DNA from: Diogma glabrata
Taxonomy: Eukaryota; Arthropoda; Insecta; Diptera; Cylindrotomidae
Assembly: GCA_963693315.1 (NCBI GenBank)
Contig: OY856188.1
Coordinates: forward strand, 193,512,322 to 193,576,321
Length of the DNA: 64,000 bases
Direction of reading: 5' to 3'
Made by a program: the position numbers and the translations under genes
Part shown: positions 44,931 to 56,672 of the stretch, in pieces
Position numbering within the stretch: the stretch's first letter is position 1
How the letters are laid out: each line of letters begins with the position of its first letter
Notes under the pieces: generated by a model
Database searches by the model: none
The model's input: only the letters and a program-made list of their open reading frames with translations
Told to the model about the DNA's origin: nothing

Positions 44931-46797
44931 CAGCGACGTAGCTAGCATGGGCACCCGGGGCGGATATTGTGGTGTCACCCCAAGAATGAAAACTGTCAAT
45001 ATTAATAAAAAGCCTATAAACGTAATTTATAATTTTATTTAATTAATACAAATGAGCATTACTATTAATAAGTTACATATAATTAAACTAGTGTTTTATT
45101 ACACATTCTTTTACATGGTTGAATAAAAATGAAACTTTTATGATAGGGTATAGTAAAAGAAAAATGAGAGTAGAATTAATATACTCTCACATACATATTA
45201 AGTACAAACAATTTAAATCTCTTCTTTCTAGCTTTGACAGCTGCAAACATAGAAATCACATCTTCAAAATTTATATTTTGTGTTGCCTCATGTTCTATTG
45301 TTAATATGCCAAGATTGTTAAGCCTCGTTTGGGTCATTGTTGCCAGCACGAAATTTTTAATTAATTTTAATTTGCTGAAACTCTTCTCACTCGAAGCCAC
45401 TGATACGCAAATAGTCATAAATAACTTTAGTGCGACCATAAGATTCGGAAGAAATTCTGTAAAATCCCATTTCACGATCAATTTCAAAATGTCTATAGGC
45501 ACACCCAGTTAGAAACTGTTACATTGGCCGCTTTTAAATGCCTTATCGACCTTAGTATCTCTATGACGAGTTCTGTTTCTGATACCTCATCATAAAAACC
45601 GGTAAATTTTGATTCAGATAATTGCAACTCTTCACTGCTCGCCAAAAGCCCAGTGTTTGTCAGCACAACCTCGAACAATGAAACTACATCTTGGACTGAC
45701 TTTAATCTTGTTTTCAACATTGAATCGGTCAAGACATTCACACCTGTCCTTTTTAAGCTTAGCTCTTAGTGTCAGTCCTATATCAGGGGCCAAGTCGCCA
45801 GCCATTCGTTTTTTACGACGAATTCGTTTTTCGATTGGAATGTCGTAGTCCTCCAATTTTTCACAGCAAAAGTTTTTGACTCTTCTATAATATGACTAGG
45901 TTTTTCTTCAATATGGAGACGCAGTGACAGTATTTTTATAATTAATTAATCAAAATTCAAGCTTGTGCTTTGCAATACAATCCAAACACAATTAATTCCC
46001 CTTAAAACATCATTCCAAAACAAAAAAAGGCAAAGAAATGTAAAATCATACACAATCACCACGCATAAGGTTCTGTGCAGCGCCTCTAGTGTGTACATTT
46101 TCTTGTAGAAAACTAGTTCACTTAATTTCTCAATTGCAGCCACAATCCCATTAAAATTTTCATCCAATACTTTACCTAAAGCATACTGAGCATTCCAACG
46201 CGTTGTTGAGAGTCTTTCAAAAGTTGCTTTGCTGTGTTTAACAAGCACTTTCCAGCGGCTAGTCGAAGCAGAAAAAAATGTAAAAATTGCACTGTTCCGA
46301 AAAATGTTAAAAAAGCTGCATTTTGTGCAAATAAGTGTTGGTCACATAAATTAATTGAATGATCTATACACCAACAAATATTGCTTTGTTGTTTTTTGCT
46401 TTAATAATAGCTTTCACTCCGCCATATATACCACTCATAACAGCTGTATTATCATAACCTTGGGAACGACAATTCATAACATCTAAACCGTCATTTTCAA
46501 GATTTTTAAAAATTTCATCACTTAAATCAGCGGCTTTTTTTCCATGTAAAGGAAAAATCCAAGGAACACTTCTTTGATTTCCACATTTCTATCATCAATT
46601 TTCACATAACGAATCACTTCTGACATTTGATCAATATGTGAAATGTCAGGTGTGCTATCAAAGATAATTCCAAAATATTTATTTTTTTTTAATATTTAAT
46701 TCAATATGTGTTCTTTTAATACTACATCATACTTTGACAGCAGTTTGATTATTTTTAAGAAATTGCCCTTATTTAAAGAACTTTGTCCTTCATCATA
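44931..46797 (-). mobile_element. hAT element (ZMYM1-like), copy 1, cut by mariner
   Basis: The left end, cagcgacgtagctagcatgg, followed by cacccggggcggatattgtg, matches the end of copy 2 at 47759. Transposase pieces occupy 45170-46796 on the minus strand. The other end is not present: a mariner begins at 46798. Confidence 0.85.
45176..46796 (-). pseudogene. hAT transposase, DUF4371-type, broken
   Basis: From the N-terminal side: FDSTPDISHIDQMSEVIRYV (with the Asp of the hAT catalytic core; DUF4371 region), then MNCRSQGYDNTAVMSGIYGG, AIIKAKNNKAIFVG, and KHSKATFERLSTTRWNAQYA. The C-terminus has SKFTGFYDEV and the dimerisation domain CVSVASSEKSFSKLKLIKNF and TRLNNLGILTIEHE. Proteins of this type are annotated as zinc finger MYM-type 1-like in animals. 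Several frameshifts and stops; the N-terminal zinc finger is missing. Confidence 0.87.
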
Positions 46798-47758
46798 ACA
46801 GGTCGTTCAATAAGTCCGTAGGATAAGTAAGAAAAAAACAACATTTTGACAAAACTCGATTTTTTTATTCAACATAGTTGCCTTCGAGGGCGATACAACG
46901 AGTATAGCGATTTTCCAACTTTTCTATACCACTTTTATAGTACGATTTCTCTTTCTCGTCAAAATAGGCCTCAGTTTCAGCGATTACTTCATCATTGGAC
47001 TTAAATTTCTTTCCAGCAAGCATTCTCTTGAGATCTGAAAACAGGAAAAAGTCGCTGGGGGCTAAATCTGGAGAATATGGGGGGTGGGTAAGCAATTCAA
47101 AGCCCAATTCATTCAATTTTGCCATCGTTTTCATCGATCTGTGACACGGTGCATTATCTTGGTGAAACAACACTTTTTTCTTTTGCAAATGTGGCCGTTT
47201 CTTTGCGATTTCAGCCTTCAATCGATCCAAAAGTTCACAGTAATACTCGCTGTTGATGGTGGTTCCTTTTTGGAGATAGTCGATGAATATTATTCCGTTC
47301 GTATCCCAAAATACAGACGCCATCACCTTACCGGCCGACTGTTGCGTCTTTGCTCGCTTTGGATTCGGTTCGTCGACTGCTGTCCACTCAGCTGACTGTC
47401 TTTTGGATTCTGGTGTGTAATTGTGAAGCCATGTCTCATCCATTGTCACATATCTACGATAGAATTCCCTTTTATTGCGGTTTAACAGTGCCAAAGACTC
47501 CTCCGAAGCATCGATTCGTTGTTGTTTTTGGTCGACTGTGAGCTCACGCGGCACCCAATTTGCACAGAGCTTTCGCATACCCAAATGTTCATGTAAAATG
47601 GTAAAAACACTACCATCTGCTACTTTTACAATGTCAGCTATTTCGTGCACCTTCAATTTGCGATCGTTCATAACCAATTTGTGGATTTTTTTTATGTTTT
47701 CGGGAATAACAGCCTCATTTGGGCGTCCACTGCGCTCTGCATCTTTTGTGCTGGTACG
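46798..47758 (-). mobile_element. mariner element (irritans type), 5' part missing
   Basis: It begins with the inverted terminal repeat acaggtcgttcaataagtcc at 46798, preceded by the target TA (46796-46797) in hAT copy 1. It runs to 47758, where hAT copy 2 starts. The 5' end, with its terminal repeat and about 50 codons, is not found to the right of hAT copy 2. Confidence 0.9.
46865..47758 (-). CDS. mariner transposase, N-terminally truncated
   Basis: The frame is open over about 297 codons and ends in IALEGNYVE, the normal C-terminus of irritans-type mariners. Catalytic residues: Asp in YVTMDETWLHNY, Asp in LFHQDNAPCHRS, and Asp in PYSPDLAPSDFFLF, 34 residues after the second (DD34D). WVPRELT and the SAGKVMASVFWD block are present. 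It cuts and rejoins DNA at TA sites. About 50 N-terminal residues, part of the DNA-binding domain, are lost because hAT copy 2 begins at 47759. The annotated frame can extend into hAT DNA, so its first 29 codons are not mariner. Lack of any stop suggests recent activity. Confidence 0.93.
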   Translation of the reverse strand, partial: RTSTKDAERSGRPNEAVIPENIKKIHKLVMNDRKLKVHEIADIVKVADGSVFTILHEHLGMRKLCANWVPRELTVDQKQQRIDASEESLALLNRNKREFYRRYVTMDETWLHNYTPESKRQSAEWTAVDEPNPKRAKTQQSAGKVMASVFWDTNGIIFIDYLQKGTTINSEYYCELLDRLKAEIAKKRPHLQKKKVLFHQDNAPCHRSMKTMAKLNELGFELLTHPPYSPDLAPSDFFLFSDLKRMLAGKKFKSNDEVIAETEAYFDEKEKSYYKSGIEKLENRYTRCIALEGNYVE

Positions 47759-49019
47759 CAGTGGCGTAGCTAGCATGGGTGGCACCCGGGGCGGATATTG
47801 TGGTGTCACCCCAAAAATAAAAACTGTCAATAATAATAAAAAGCCGATAAACGTAATTTATAATTTTTTTTAATTAATACAAATGAGCATTATTATTATA
47901 AGCCCGCAAGTAATTTTTAACTAATTTTAATTTGCTGAAACTCCTCTCACACGAAGCCACTAATACGCAAATAGTCATAAATAACTTTAGTGCGACCGTA
48001 AGATTCGGAAGAAATTCTAAAAAATCCCATTCTACGATGAATTTCAAAAAGTCTAGGTACAGCCAGTTAAAAACTGTAACATTGGCCGCTTTTAAATGCC
48101 TCCTCACCCTTTGTATCTCTATGAGGAGTTCTGTTGCCAATACCGCATCATAAAAACCAGTAAATTTTGATACCGATAATTTTAACTCTTCACTGTTCGC
48201 CAAAAACTAAGTGTTTGTCTGCACAACCCCGAACAATGAAGCTAAATCTTGAACTGACTTCAGTCTAGTTCGGAGTTCAACACTGAATCGGTCAAGACAT
48301 TCCAACATGTCCTTTTTAAGTTGAGCTCTCAGTGTCAGTCCAACATCAGGTGCAAACTCACCACCCGTTCGTTTTTTGCGTTTTATGACGAATTCGGCTT
48401 TCCATTGGATGTCATAGTCCTCCGATTTTTTCGCAGCAAGATCTATTGCCTCTTCTACAATGAGACTTCGTTATGAATTGACTCTATTTTTGTAGCTAAT
48501 TGATCAATATTCAAGCCCGTGCTTTGCAATCCAATCTGAGCACAGATATTATTTCTCTTAGAATATCATTCCAAAACAAAAGATAGCAAAGAAACGAAAA
48601 ATCACATGCTGCGTTGATAAGGTTCTGTGCAGCGCCTCGAGTGTCTACATTTTCTTGTTGATCACTTAACTTCTCAATTTCAGCCACAATCCCATCAAAG
48701 TTTTCGGCCAATACTTTTACTGCAGCATAATGAGCACTCCAATGCGCTGTTAAGAGTATTTTAACAGTTACTTTGTTGTGTTTAGCAAGTACTTCCCAGC
48801 GGCTATTCGAAGAAGAAAAACATGTAAAAATGGCTTTCACTGACGAGTGTTGGCCGTATAAATTAATTGAATGATCTTTGCAGCCCACAAAAATTGCTTT
48901 GTTATTTTTTGCTTTAATAATAGCTTGCACTTCTCCATGTATACTACTCATAACAGCTGCATTATCATAACCTTTGGGAGCGACAATTCATAACATCTAT
49001 ACCATTATTTTCAAGATTG
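47759..49019 (-). mobile_element. hAT element, copy 2, inserted in mariner
   Basis: The left end cagtggcgtagctagcatgg directly follows mariner codons (preceding 8 bases ctggtacg). The right end is missing: at 49020 a MITE begins. It is the same family and orientation as copy 1. Confidence 0.85.
47874..49019 (-). pseudogene. hAT transposase, copy 2, with deletion
   Basis: It reads GYDNAAVMSSIHGEVQAIIK, CKDHSINLYGQHSSVKAIF, RWEVLAKHNKVTVKILLTAH, FLCYLLFWNDILREI, SKFTGFYDAV and VASCERSFSKLKLVKNYL. The end of the dimerisation domain (copy 1's TRLNNLGIL) is deleted near 47905. Two frame breaks near 48205 and 48500. Confidence 0.85.
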
Positions 49020-49021
49020 TA

Positions 49022-49272
49022 CACTGAAAAAAACATGTCCTATTTCCAATCGAAATGCAGTTGTCCTAACCTCACCGTGCGGGCAGATATGGCGAATCGA
49101 AATACGAGATTGATTCAACAACCGTACAATGATAAGCCGATGCAGTTGAGACAATCACATGAAATATTTATGTGAAAATAAAATATAGTTCAATTAATCT
49201 CAAATACTTAAATTTTAAAATGAAAAATTCATGATATAAGGCCAAAGAAATATGTTTTCATGGAAATAGTTA
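49022..49272. mobile_element. MITE half copy, cut by the gap
   Basis: It starts CACTGAAAAAAA after TA (49020-49021) and matches the right half of 31910-32357 inverted. Confidence 0.82.
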
Positions 49273-49472
49273 NNNNNNNNNNNNNNNNNNNNNNNNNNNN
49301 NNNNNNNNNNNNNNNNNNNNNNNNNNNNNNNNNNNNNNNNNNNNNNNNNNNNNNNNNNNNNNNNNNNNNNNNNNNNNNNNNNNNNNNNNNNNNNNNNNNN
49401 NNNNNNNNNNNNNNNNNNNNNNNNNNNNNNNNNNNNNNNNNNNNNNNNNNNNNNNNNNNNNNNNNNNNNNNN
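49273..49472. other. Assembly gap, 200 N
   Basis: Exactly 200 N bases. The gap size may be nominal. Confidence 1.
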
Positions 49473-49690
49473 CATCAGATCTGATTGCATGTCAGAGAAT
49501 AATCCTTCTAACGTATTGGCTGCGTACATTATATCATCATCATCTGCATAAAGTTGAATGGTGCCTTTAAGCCCTATATAATAGATATGTCATTTATAAA
49601 AAAACTGAATAAAGAAGGTCCCAGTATAGAACCTTGTGGAACTCCACTTTTAGCCAATTGAACTCCACTAAATTGTTTCTCAATACAAAC
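49473..49690 (-). pseudogene. LINE reverse transcriptase fragment
   Basis: On the minus strand: AKSGVPQGSILGPSLFSFFI, then after a frame change IQLYADDDDIMYAANTLEGL. QGSILGP and YADD are the polymerase motifs around the catalytic Asp pair in Jockey/CR1-type LINEs. It may be the same family as the scrap at 33596-33706. It borders the gap. Confidence 0.88.
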
Positions 49691-50725
49691 AAATTATGCG
49701 TCCTATTGGCTAGGTATGTCCTAAATAAATATCGTATCGGCTCGTATCGGCGAGAAGAAGATGACTAGTCTTCACTTGTGTCTATTGACACATAATCAAC
49801 AATTAATTTAGTAAATTATATAGTTCTTATGTAGAGAGAGAGAGCTTTTATAATTTTATCCATATTACGGTACCATTCTACATAGGACAGATAACTGAAA
49901 ACCACATATTAAGATACGAGCAAAAAAGTAATAATAGTGCCATAATATTTTAAGAAGACTTTGAAATACAAAACAGTGATGCGTTCATCTATCCAAACGA
50001 ATGGGTCACAGTGTCGTTAGTAGTAGCTGTAAAGCAAATGCAATTGCCAATCTAAAGACGGAATATTAAACTGAGTCTTTGGCAGGTAAAATTTCAGGAG
50101 GTTGCTTAGGCGACCAAACACTGACAACAATAAAAAACAAATAAACAAATCCTGAAAATACTAAATCTCTAGGGCTTCGCAGATTTGATTTGCGTCCGTG
50201 GGAGTTAATATTAGTCACAGGATTCTGGGCAGGAATGAAACGGTGTTTTAGCTACTCTGAATAGTTCCTGCACTGAACCATATTCCTCAAACGTATTTTG
50301 AAACGCACTAGCTAACATTTTATTAGCGAAAAAAATGCTCTGAAGAGAAGTACTTCATTAGAAATTCGAACCAGATCAGTTCAAATACGGCATTTATTAT
50401 TACATAAACTACAAAATGTCGAATTTTCATTAATTCGTAATTTTTAATACGTCAAATAAATTCTCTTATAAAAATATTTTAACTATATCCTTATAGTGAG
50501 TCCAACGCAGCCACTATTAACAGACTATGTCAAGTCATCTATGTCCAGTCACCATGAACAGACTATGTCAAGTCGTGAAGCGATAACTAAAGTATATGTG
50601 AAAAATCGCAGACTATATGTCTATTTAAAATGGATATTACTCTAGTGAATTTAAACCAAATGAAATTTATTCACATGAAATAGGGCTCAGGTCAGGATGA
50701 GATAGGTCTTCGTAGTCGGGCTGGA
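49691..50725. other. Intergenic
   Basis: A (GA)n microsatellite lies at 49832-49845, and a short direct duplication (cagactatgtcaagtc) at about 50520 and 50562. No gene recognised. Confidence 0.5.
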
Positions 50726-52533
50726 TCACACCCAGAGAAATGTTTGCTTATATTATGCATATGACCGCATATATTATACATAACGCCGCGTAAAAAAGAA
50801 CTATGAGGTCAACCGTATAAATCATGTATTTTGTTTTAATAAGTTTTTATTAATTTAACAAGCTAAACTTTATGCTTATGCCGCATAAATCATAATACGC
50901 TTTTTTAAGGTTTTAAGCAATAAGAAGGGTGATCAGCCGGACATATGCATAATTTATGCAACAAAAACATAATTTTGCGCAATAACTTATGTATTAAATT
51001 GTATGATTTTATAATCGTGTATCATAATTAAAGGAGCATATATATAATTTACATAGACAGTTGCATAACTTGTTAACTATATAATGCACAAAACATTAGC
51101 TATATGCATGATTTTAGGCAGAATATCCGTGTGATTAAACATGGTTCAATAATATTAACGAAACATCAATTGCCTTTCTCATAATTTGGTAAAACCAAAC
51201 AAATATATCTTTTTCAGTGTCTTCACATAGAATTTTTTTCGAGGCAATAAAATAGTAAAATAATAAAAATAAATTGATTTTAAATAATTTTTATTAATTT
51301 TATTTATTAAAGAAAACAATTATGGTACACAAATATATAAAAAGTTAAAACTAATTAATGAATCAAAAAATCGTGTTAAAAATTAAATTATTCTTTGTCT
51401 CACCGCGTTCTTTTTATTGTTTTTTCCAGAAACCCATAGGCAATTTGTTGTTATGAATCCTTTAAAAATTTGTGTATCGTCTCCAGAAATCATGGAATGA
51501 CGACTGATTTTCTTTCCTGTGAAGTTTACGTCTTTGTTAATCTGAGAAAGTAATAGGTAAAAATAAATCAATTTTGTAAACTCATTTATTCTATATTGAA
51601 TTATACTTAACATATGAAATCAGGTTTAATCCGCTTTCGAGAGATGGGCAATTAAATCCAGTTGTTCTCAGATTTTAAACACCCTCCTATTCCGATGCCG
51701 TGATCCTGTAAAATAAAATGTCTTTAATTTAAAGTTATAAATGTTTTTTTTTTTACAATACTTAGACTGAAGGGTCCTTATCATGTCCATTGCATTATGC
51801 ATCGCAGATTAGGCCCGTCGACTCATCAAACTCTTACTTTGTAGATTATCACTATAAACCAAAGAACTATTTTATTATATTTACCAAATCAAACACAAAG
51901 TAAAATCTACCATTACCTTTAAAGAAGACAGCTTCGATTTATAATTTGGTATAGTATAATGGTATAGTACTCTCTGTACAATGGTATAGTACTCTCTGCA
52001 TAAATATAAGCACTAAATATAATTTAAATTGTTCATGACACTTTAAAACTTTCGATTATCCTTATAGATTAGAAAAATCATTCACTCACTTTAAACATAT
52101 CCCTAAGCAGTTAAGTCTTAAACACTTATTATTTATCGCGTCACTTGTGAAAATAAACTAAACTGTTTTTTAATTATTTTGGACAAAAAGATACAGTTTT
52201 TGTCTTTTCGTTGTAATTTTTACTAAATCGTGTATAAAAATAGTAATTGATAGGGAATCAAATAGAATCATACGGTAACTGCATGATATATTGTTACATA
52301 TTTTAAATTTGTGCGGAATTATTAGTAAATATTTGATAACAAAACATTTAGGGATCACTCTTAGTATTAGTAAAATATTAACCGTTTACATTTCATAAAT
52401 CATTCAACCTAGGCATAATTCAACCAAAATTAGGCATTATATAAACAAATAGTGCATAGAAAAGGATTATAATTACAAAAATGTAATTATGCAATCCGTA
52501 TGCATAATGCATAACAAGTTTTTTCTCTGAGTG
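50726..52533. mobile_element. 1.8-kb element with terminal inverted repeats
   Basis: The left end, cacccagagaaatgtttgct, and the right-end complement, cactcagagaaaaaacttgt, both continue into tatgcat-rich DNA. CA flanks both ends and may be part of the repeat or target. The interior is AT-rich and dotted with gcataa motifs. It contains a possible exon fragment at 51401-51541. Confidence 0.65.
51401..51541 (-). other. Possible captured exon, function unknown
   Basis: On the minus strand an open segment of about 47 codons lies between a good acceptor (tactttctcag) and a good donor (gcg|gtgaga). It reads NKDVNFTGKKISRHSMISGD and then KGFITTNCLWVSGKNN. I do not recognise it. Codon content is less AT-driven than the surroundings. 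Confidence 0.35.
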
Positions 52534-53985
52534 CAGGACAACTAGGACGTGCCCTATTAGTGAAATCAGGTACGATTTCTTTCCGGATGCAAATGCTCTA
52601 TTAGGACTTGTCTTATTACACCCTGATCCGGCCCGGAGCATAATATGGCATGTCCGAAGCAAATGCTACTATAGTCGGGATAGAATCAGAGTCGTGGCAT
52701 CACAACGAATTTTTATGCTCAAAATGTGCTATGCGTGATAGTTTTAATTACAGTAGCATAAAGCATTGCGTCATTTTATAAATTGCGTCATAGTGACAGT
52801 TACTGTAACATAAGTCTACCAAACTTATATCACACCGTCTAAAAATCTTGATTCTGATGGATAGTGTCTGAATCCCCTGAATAATCTCAATTTTAAAATT
52901 TAATTTTTTTAATTCTAAATTTACACATTTATAATATCTCAACAAAAACATTAAATAGTCAACGAACCTAGCTTAGTTTATGCCTGTGTTAACCTAAATT
53001 AGAACAATAAACTTTCTAATATCTTTTTCGTTATAATTTTTCAAAACGGCAAAACAAAAACAATCAAAATCCTTAACCAACGAACGTTATCACTTACAAT
53101 TTCTAAAACTTTTCTTTAGATAACAAATTATATCTATTAATCATTTTCAGTCAAGATATAAAGAAAATGAAATAAAAAGGAATTTATATTTTCCCTTTTT
53201 TTATTTTACTTTTAAGTTTTTTTACGTTAATATTTTAATGTGGGGATGAACTTGAAAAAAGGGCTTGGTTGGTAGCTTCAGTCCGACCTAGGTGTTCGAT
53301 GTTAATTCGAACACGCACAATCATTATCCTTAAAAATTTTGAAGTTTTTCGTTATACATCATTATCAATCAAAATGGTTGATTTTTTTTCTTGCTTGAAT
53401 CAAAAAGGAAATTGACGTCTGATTTGAGATTGATGGTGTTGGAGTAAGGTTTTACAAAAAACCCAATCGATTTTTGTATAGCCTGTTTACATTATGAATA
53501 TTTTTTATTTTCGTAATCGTTTAAATTAAATGAAAAAGAAAAACAAGTTAGTATTAGTAAATAATGTTATTTGAAAAAAAAATTTGACATGTACATTTTA
53601 TGGAAATGTCACGATGTGAACAAACTATTCAAGAAATTGCTATTTCTTTAAATATTACGTTAAAACGAGTGGTATAGAATATCTAGTGGTAAAATTATAA
53701 ACGTAAATTGTTAAATCTGTCCAGAAAAATTGTTAAATCTGTCCAGGAAAATTAATTTAATTTAACTTATTCATTGAACAAAACACAAAACAAAATATTG
53801 CGACGCTGCTGCATAAGCTAACTTTATGATAGCTCTGGAAACAAAATGTTCTGGATATATAATAAGCAAATATTCATCAAATACTTTAATTAATGGCTAA
53901 CCAATGTTATAGATTTCGCGTAGTTCTTGTATAAACATTAAAGAAAGCTGTAGTATCCCAACAAATATAAATTCTGTTGTACGAG
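52534..53985. other. Intergenic
   Basis: 52534-52700 is GC-richer and may be another repeat into which the preceding element inserted. The rest is AT-rich. Frames here show no motif. Confidence 0.45.
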
Positions 53986-54740
53986 AAAAAGTAAAAAAAA
54001 ACCCGTGATCACTTTGTTCAATATCGATCAAATACTAATAAACTCCTTGCCATACATATTTGCATTTTTTCCAAAGTGTCATCAAAATTCATTCTCGAAC
54101 GAATGTTGTATGCTCCCAACAAACATTGAAAACAAAGTGAAAAAAAAACACCTGTAGACGCTCCAACATTTTATTCAATGTACTTCAAAAACTGATAAAA
54201 TAATGTTAATCTCATGTTATTTGAAAGCTTTTACCAACGTTTCATGAAAATCGATCTGTAATTGTAGGCTACAGTAGGGATAAACGCCTGAAAAAAAAAC
54301 TTTTTAATCGGAAGTGATAAGCCGGAAGTTGGTATGCAGAATATTGGAAACAGTGCTAAACCCTTATATACCAAGTTTCAATAAGATCATAAACTGGGAT
54401 TAGAAGTTATTGAAGATTTGAACTTAGCGGTGTTCGGGAGACCCCCCGCCATGTTGTCCAATTTCGAAATTAATCCAGATCTTCAATTTTCAAATGAACC
54501 TGGATCATTTGCCAAAGTTTCATCAAGATCCTATGCAGGAATGTCATGAACCCACCCTACCACATATACACCCACCCACCCAAAAACGTACACAAAAATT
54601 TTTATTGGCTATTTAGATAGAGGACAAAAGAAAACTAAAGAAAAAATAAAATTTGGGGCATGTAAGATTTTTTTTCTCTCTCGATAGATTGCATTACTTC
54701 ACGCAATTTAAAATTGTGTTGAAGTAAAAAACCTCAGAAT
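53986..54740. repeat. Dispersed repeat, second copy of 1-560 family
   Basis: 54385-54740 matches 205-560 closely (ggattagaagttattgaag, tcatcaag-atcctatgcagg, ctctcgatagattgcattac). The preceding 400 bases hold three related 'tttcat-aaaat' phrases and may be the front of the same element. Confidence 0.7.
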
Positions 54741-55709
54741 ATAATAAAACATAAGAAAATAAGAATAATAATAATGGATTGAAAGAAAAAAACTTAGCTT
54801 AGGTTGCTGATGATGAGTATCCTACTGTCCAGTAACTTCCACCAGCTGGTTTAGTAGTATCAGGTTTTCAATACCATTTATCTAAAAATATCTTTTTATC
54901 CATTATATCCAAAAAACATGATTTTCCAACTCCAATTTGTCCTTTTTAATTTCAGTTCGAACTAATTTATAATTCGAAATCATTTTTCTCATCGACTTTA
55001 AAAAAAAAAGAATTTCTACCTACCTCTGTCTTGTGGCTCCCATTTATCAAGCAGCAAAAAATGCTCCCATTTATCAAGCAGCAATTCACTCATACATTGC
55101 AATTCTACCGTGTGTATAAATAAAACAGACAGAGACAAACCATCCATATACAATCAAACAAAAGAAACATAAGGTCCTTCAAAATTTAATCAATTATTTA
55201 TAAGGCGAATATATATCAGCCAAAACTCATAATATGAAGTATCCTATCATCAATTCAGCATCAACGCTTCTGCGCATGATCAAGTTACTTTATTTTGGTT
55301 TTTGTTAAAAACAAAAAAAACGTTGGCAAAAAAATGTTGGCAATATATGACAATAGTTGACCAAGTGTCGATCATTGATATTAGCAGTGATTGGAAACAA
55401 TCAATAATGACTATACACTAGTGACTTAGAATGTTGACTATAATAGAAATATTACACATCCTATGAATTCACACAATAGTAGTATCAAGAAATTCAATGC
55501 AAAAAAAAATCGTCATTAAAAAAAAAACTATATCCGTTTCACATAGAAAGAAAAGTAAAGAAAAAAAACAATTGATTAAGACAGACATATAACAACTAGT
55601 TAAGTGATTTGAGAGGAAAATATCATGCGACGTTATATATCAAAATACGAAATATGGATACAGTGGAACGTCATAACCAGACATAAGTTATTTATGAAAC
55701 GAATCTTAA
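54741..55709. other. Intergenic
   Basis: A short tandem duplication (gctcccatttatcaagcagca) lies at 55037-55083. No gene recognised. Confidence 0.5.
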
Positions 55710-56520
55710 AATATGGAGGGGCTGAAATCTCACAGCTCTGAGATATCAAGACTTCGGTCTGGGTTATGGATTTTGAAATAGTTTTCAGTTTCAGTTCTTA
55801 GTTTTGGGCAGCGATGTATATCAAACATAACTCTTTGTTAAAGTACAAGTATTTTTTATCTCTGTTTAAAAATTTATTACAAAACTAACACGAACATCAA
55901 TGCGTTGCCGGAAAATTATTATCAAAATTCCAAAAATACAGTTAAATTAAATAAAATCAAACTTTTTCAAAATTCCAAAAATATTCCAAAAACTAGAATG
56001 AAATCAAATATTTAAACTTTTTCTAAATTCCGATAATATTCCAAAAATTCTTAAAAATTCAAACTTTTTCCAAAATTCTAAAAATATTGCAAAAATTATT
56101 ACAAAATCAAAAATTAAAACTTTTTTCAAAATTATAATAAAATCAAAAATAAAAAATTTTTCAAAATTCTAAAAATATTCCAAAAATTCTTACGAAATCA
56201 ATAATTAAAATTTTTTCCGAAATTCTAAAAATAATGCAAAAATTATTACAAAATCAAAAATACAAACTTTTTCAAAATTCCAAAAATATTTCAAAAACTA
56301 TAACAAATTCAAAAATTTCCATGTCCAATTTCATTTTCAATTACATTTACGTCATAAAAACAGCTACATTTGTTTTCCAAAAAATAAATGAAATTATTTT
56401 TTGACACACTTGACATTATTTTTTGACAAACTTATAATGCCATAATTCTCAATAATAATAATAAAATTTCATTTCAAAGAAACAATTTTGGTCTTTGATC
56501 AAGTTTTTCAGACTGAAGTA
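55710..56520 (-). mobile_element. Helitron-like family, copy 3
   Basis: Reverse orientation, short version. 3' end tatggaggggctgaaatc at 55711, subterminal caagacttcggtctggg, then 60-bp units, one 140-bp unit (56390-56475) and a 5' end cagactgaagtaat. The 5' conserved block with the GGCC tracts is deleted. Confidence 0.82.
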
Positions 56521-56672
56521 ATTGTTTGATAGTACTGAAAGAATGTAGGATTTATAGTATGAATATTGTGAGGTCTGTGTTTTTTACAGGTTAAGAGAAA
56601 ATGCCTATTTAATAGATTTTTATTGGTCGTCACAAACTGTAAAATTTAAACTAAAATGACGTTTATATATAA
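56521..56672. other. Short spacer
   Basis: AT-rich DNA between copy 3 and the Helitron end. Confidence 0.5.

Noticed and set aside
49215..49529. Frames crossing the N gap
   Set aside because: They consist mainly of unknown residues; only the LINE portion right of the gap is real.
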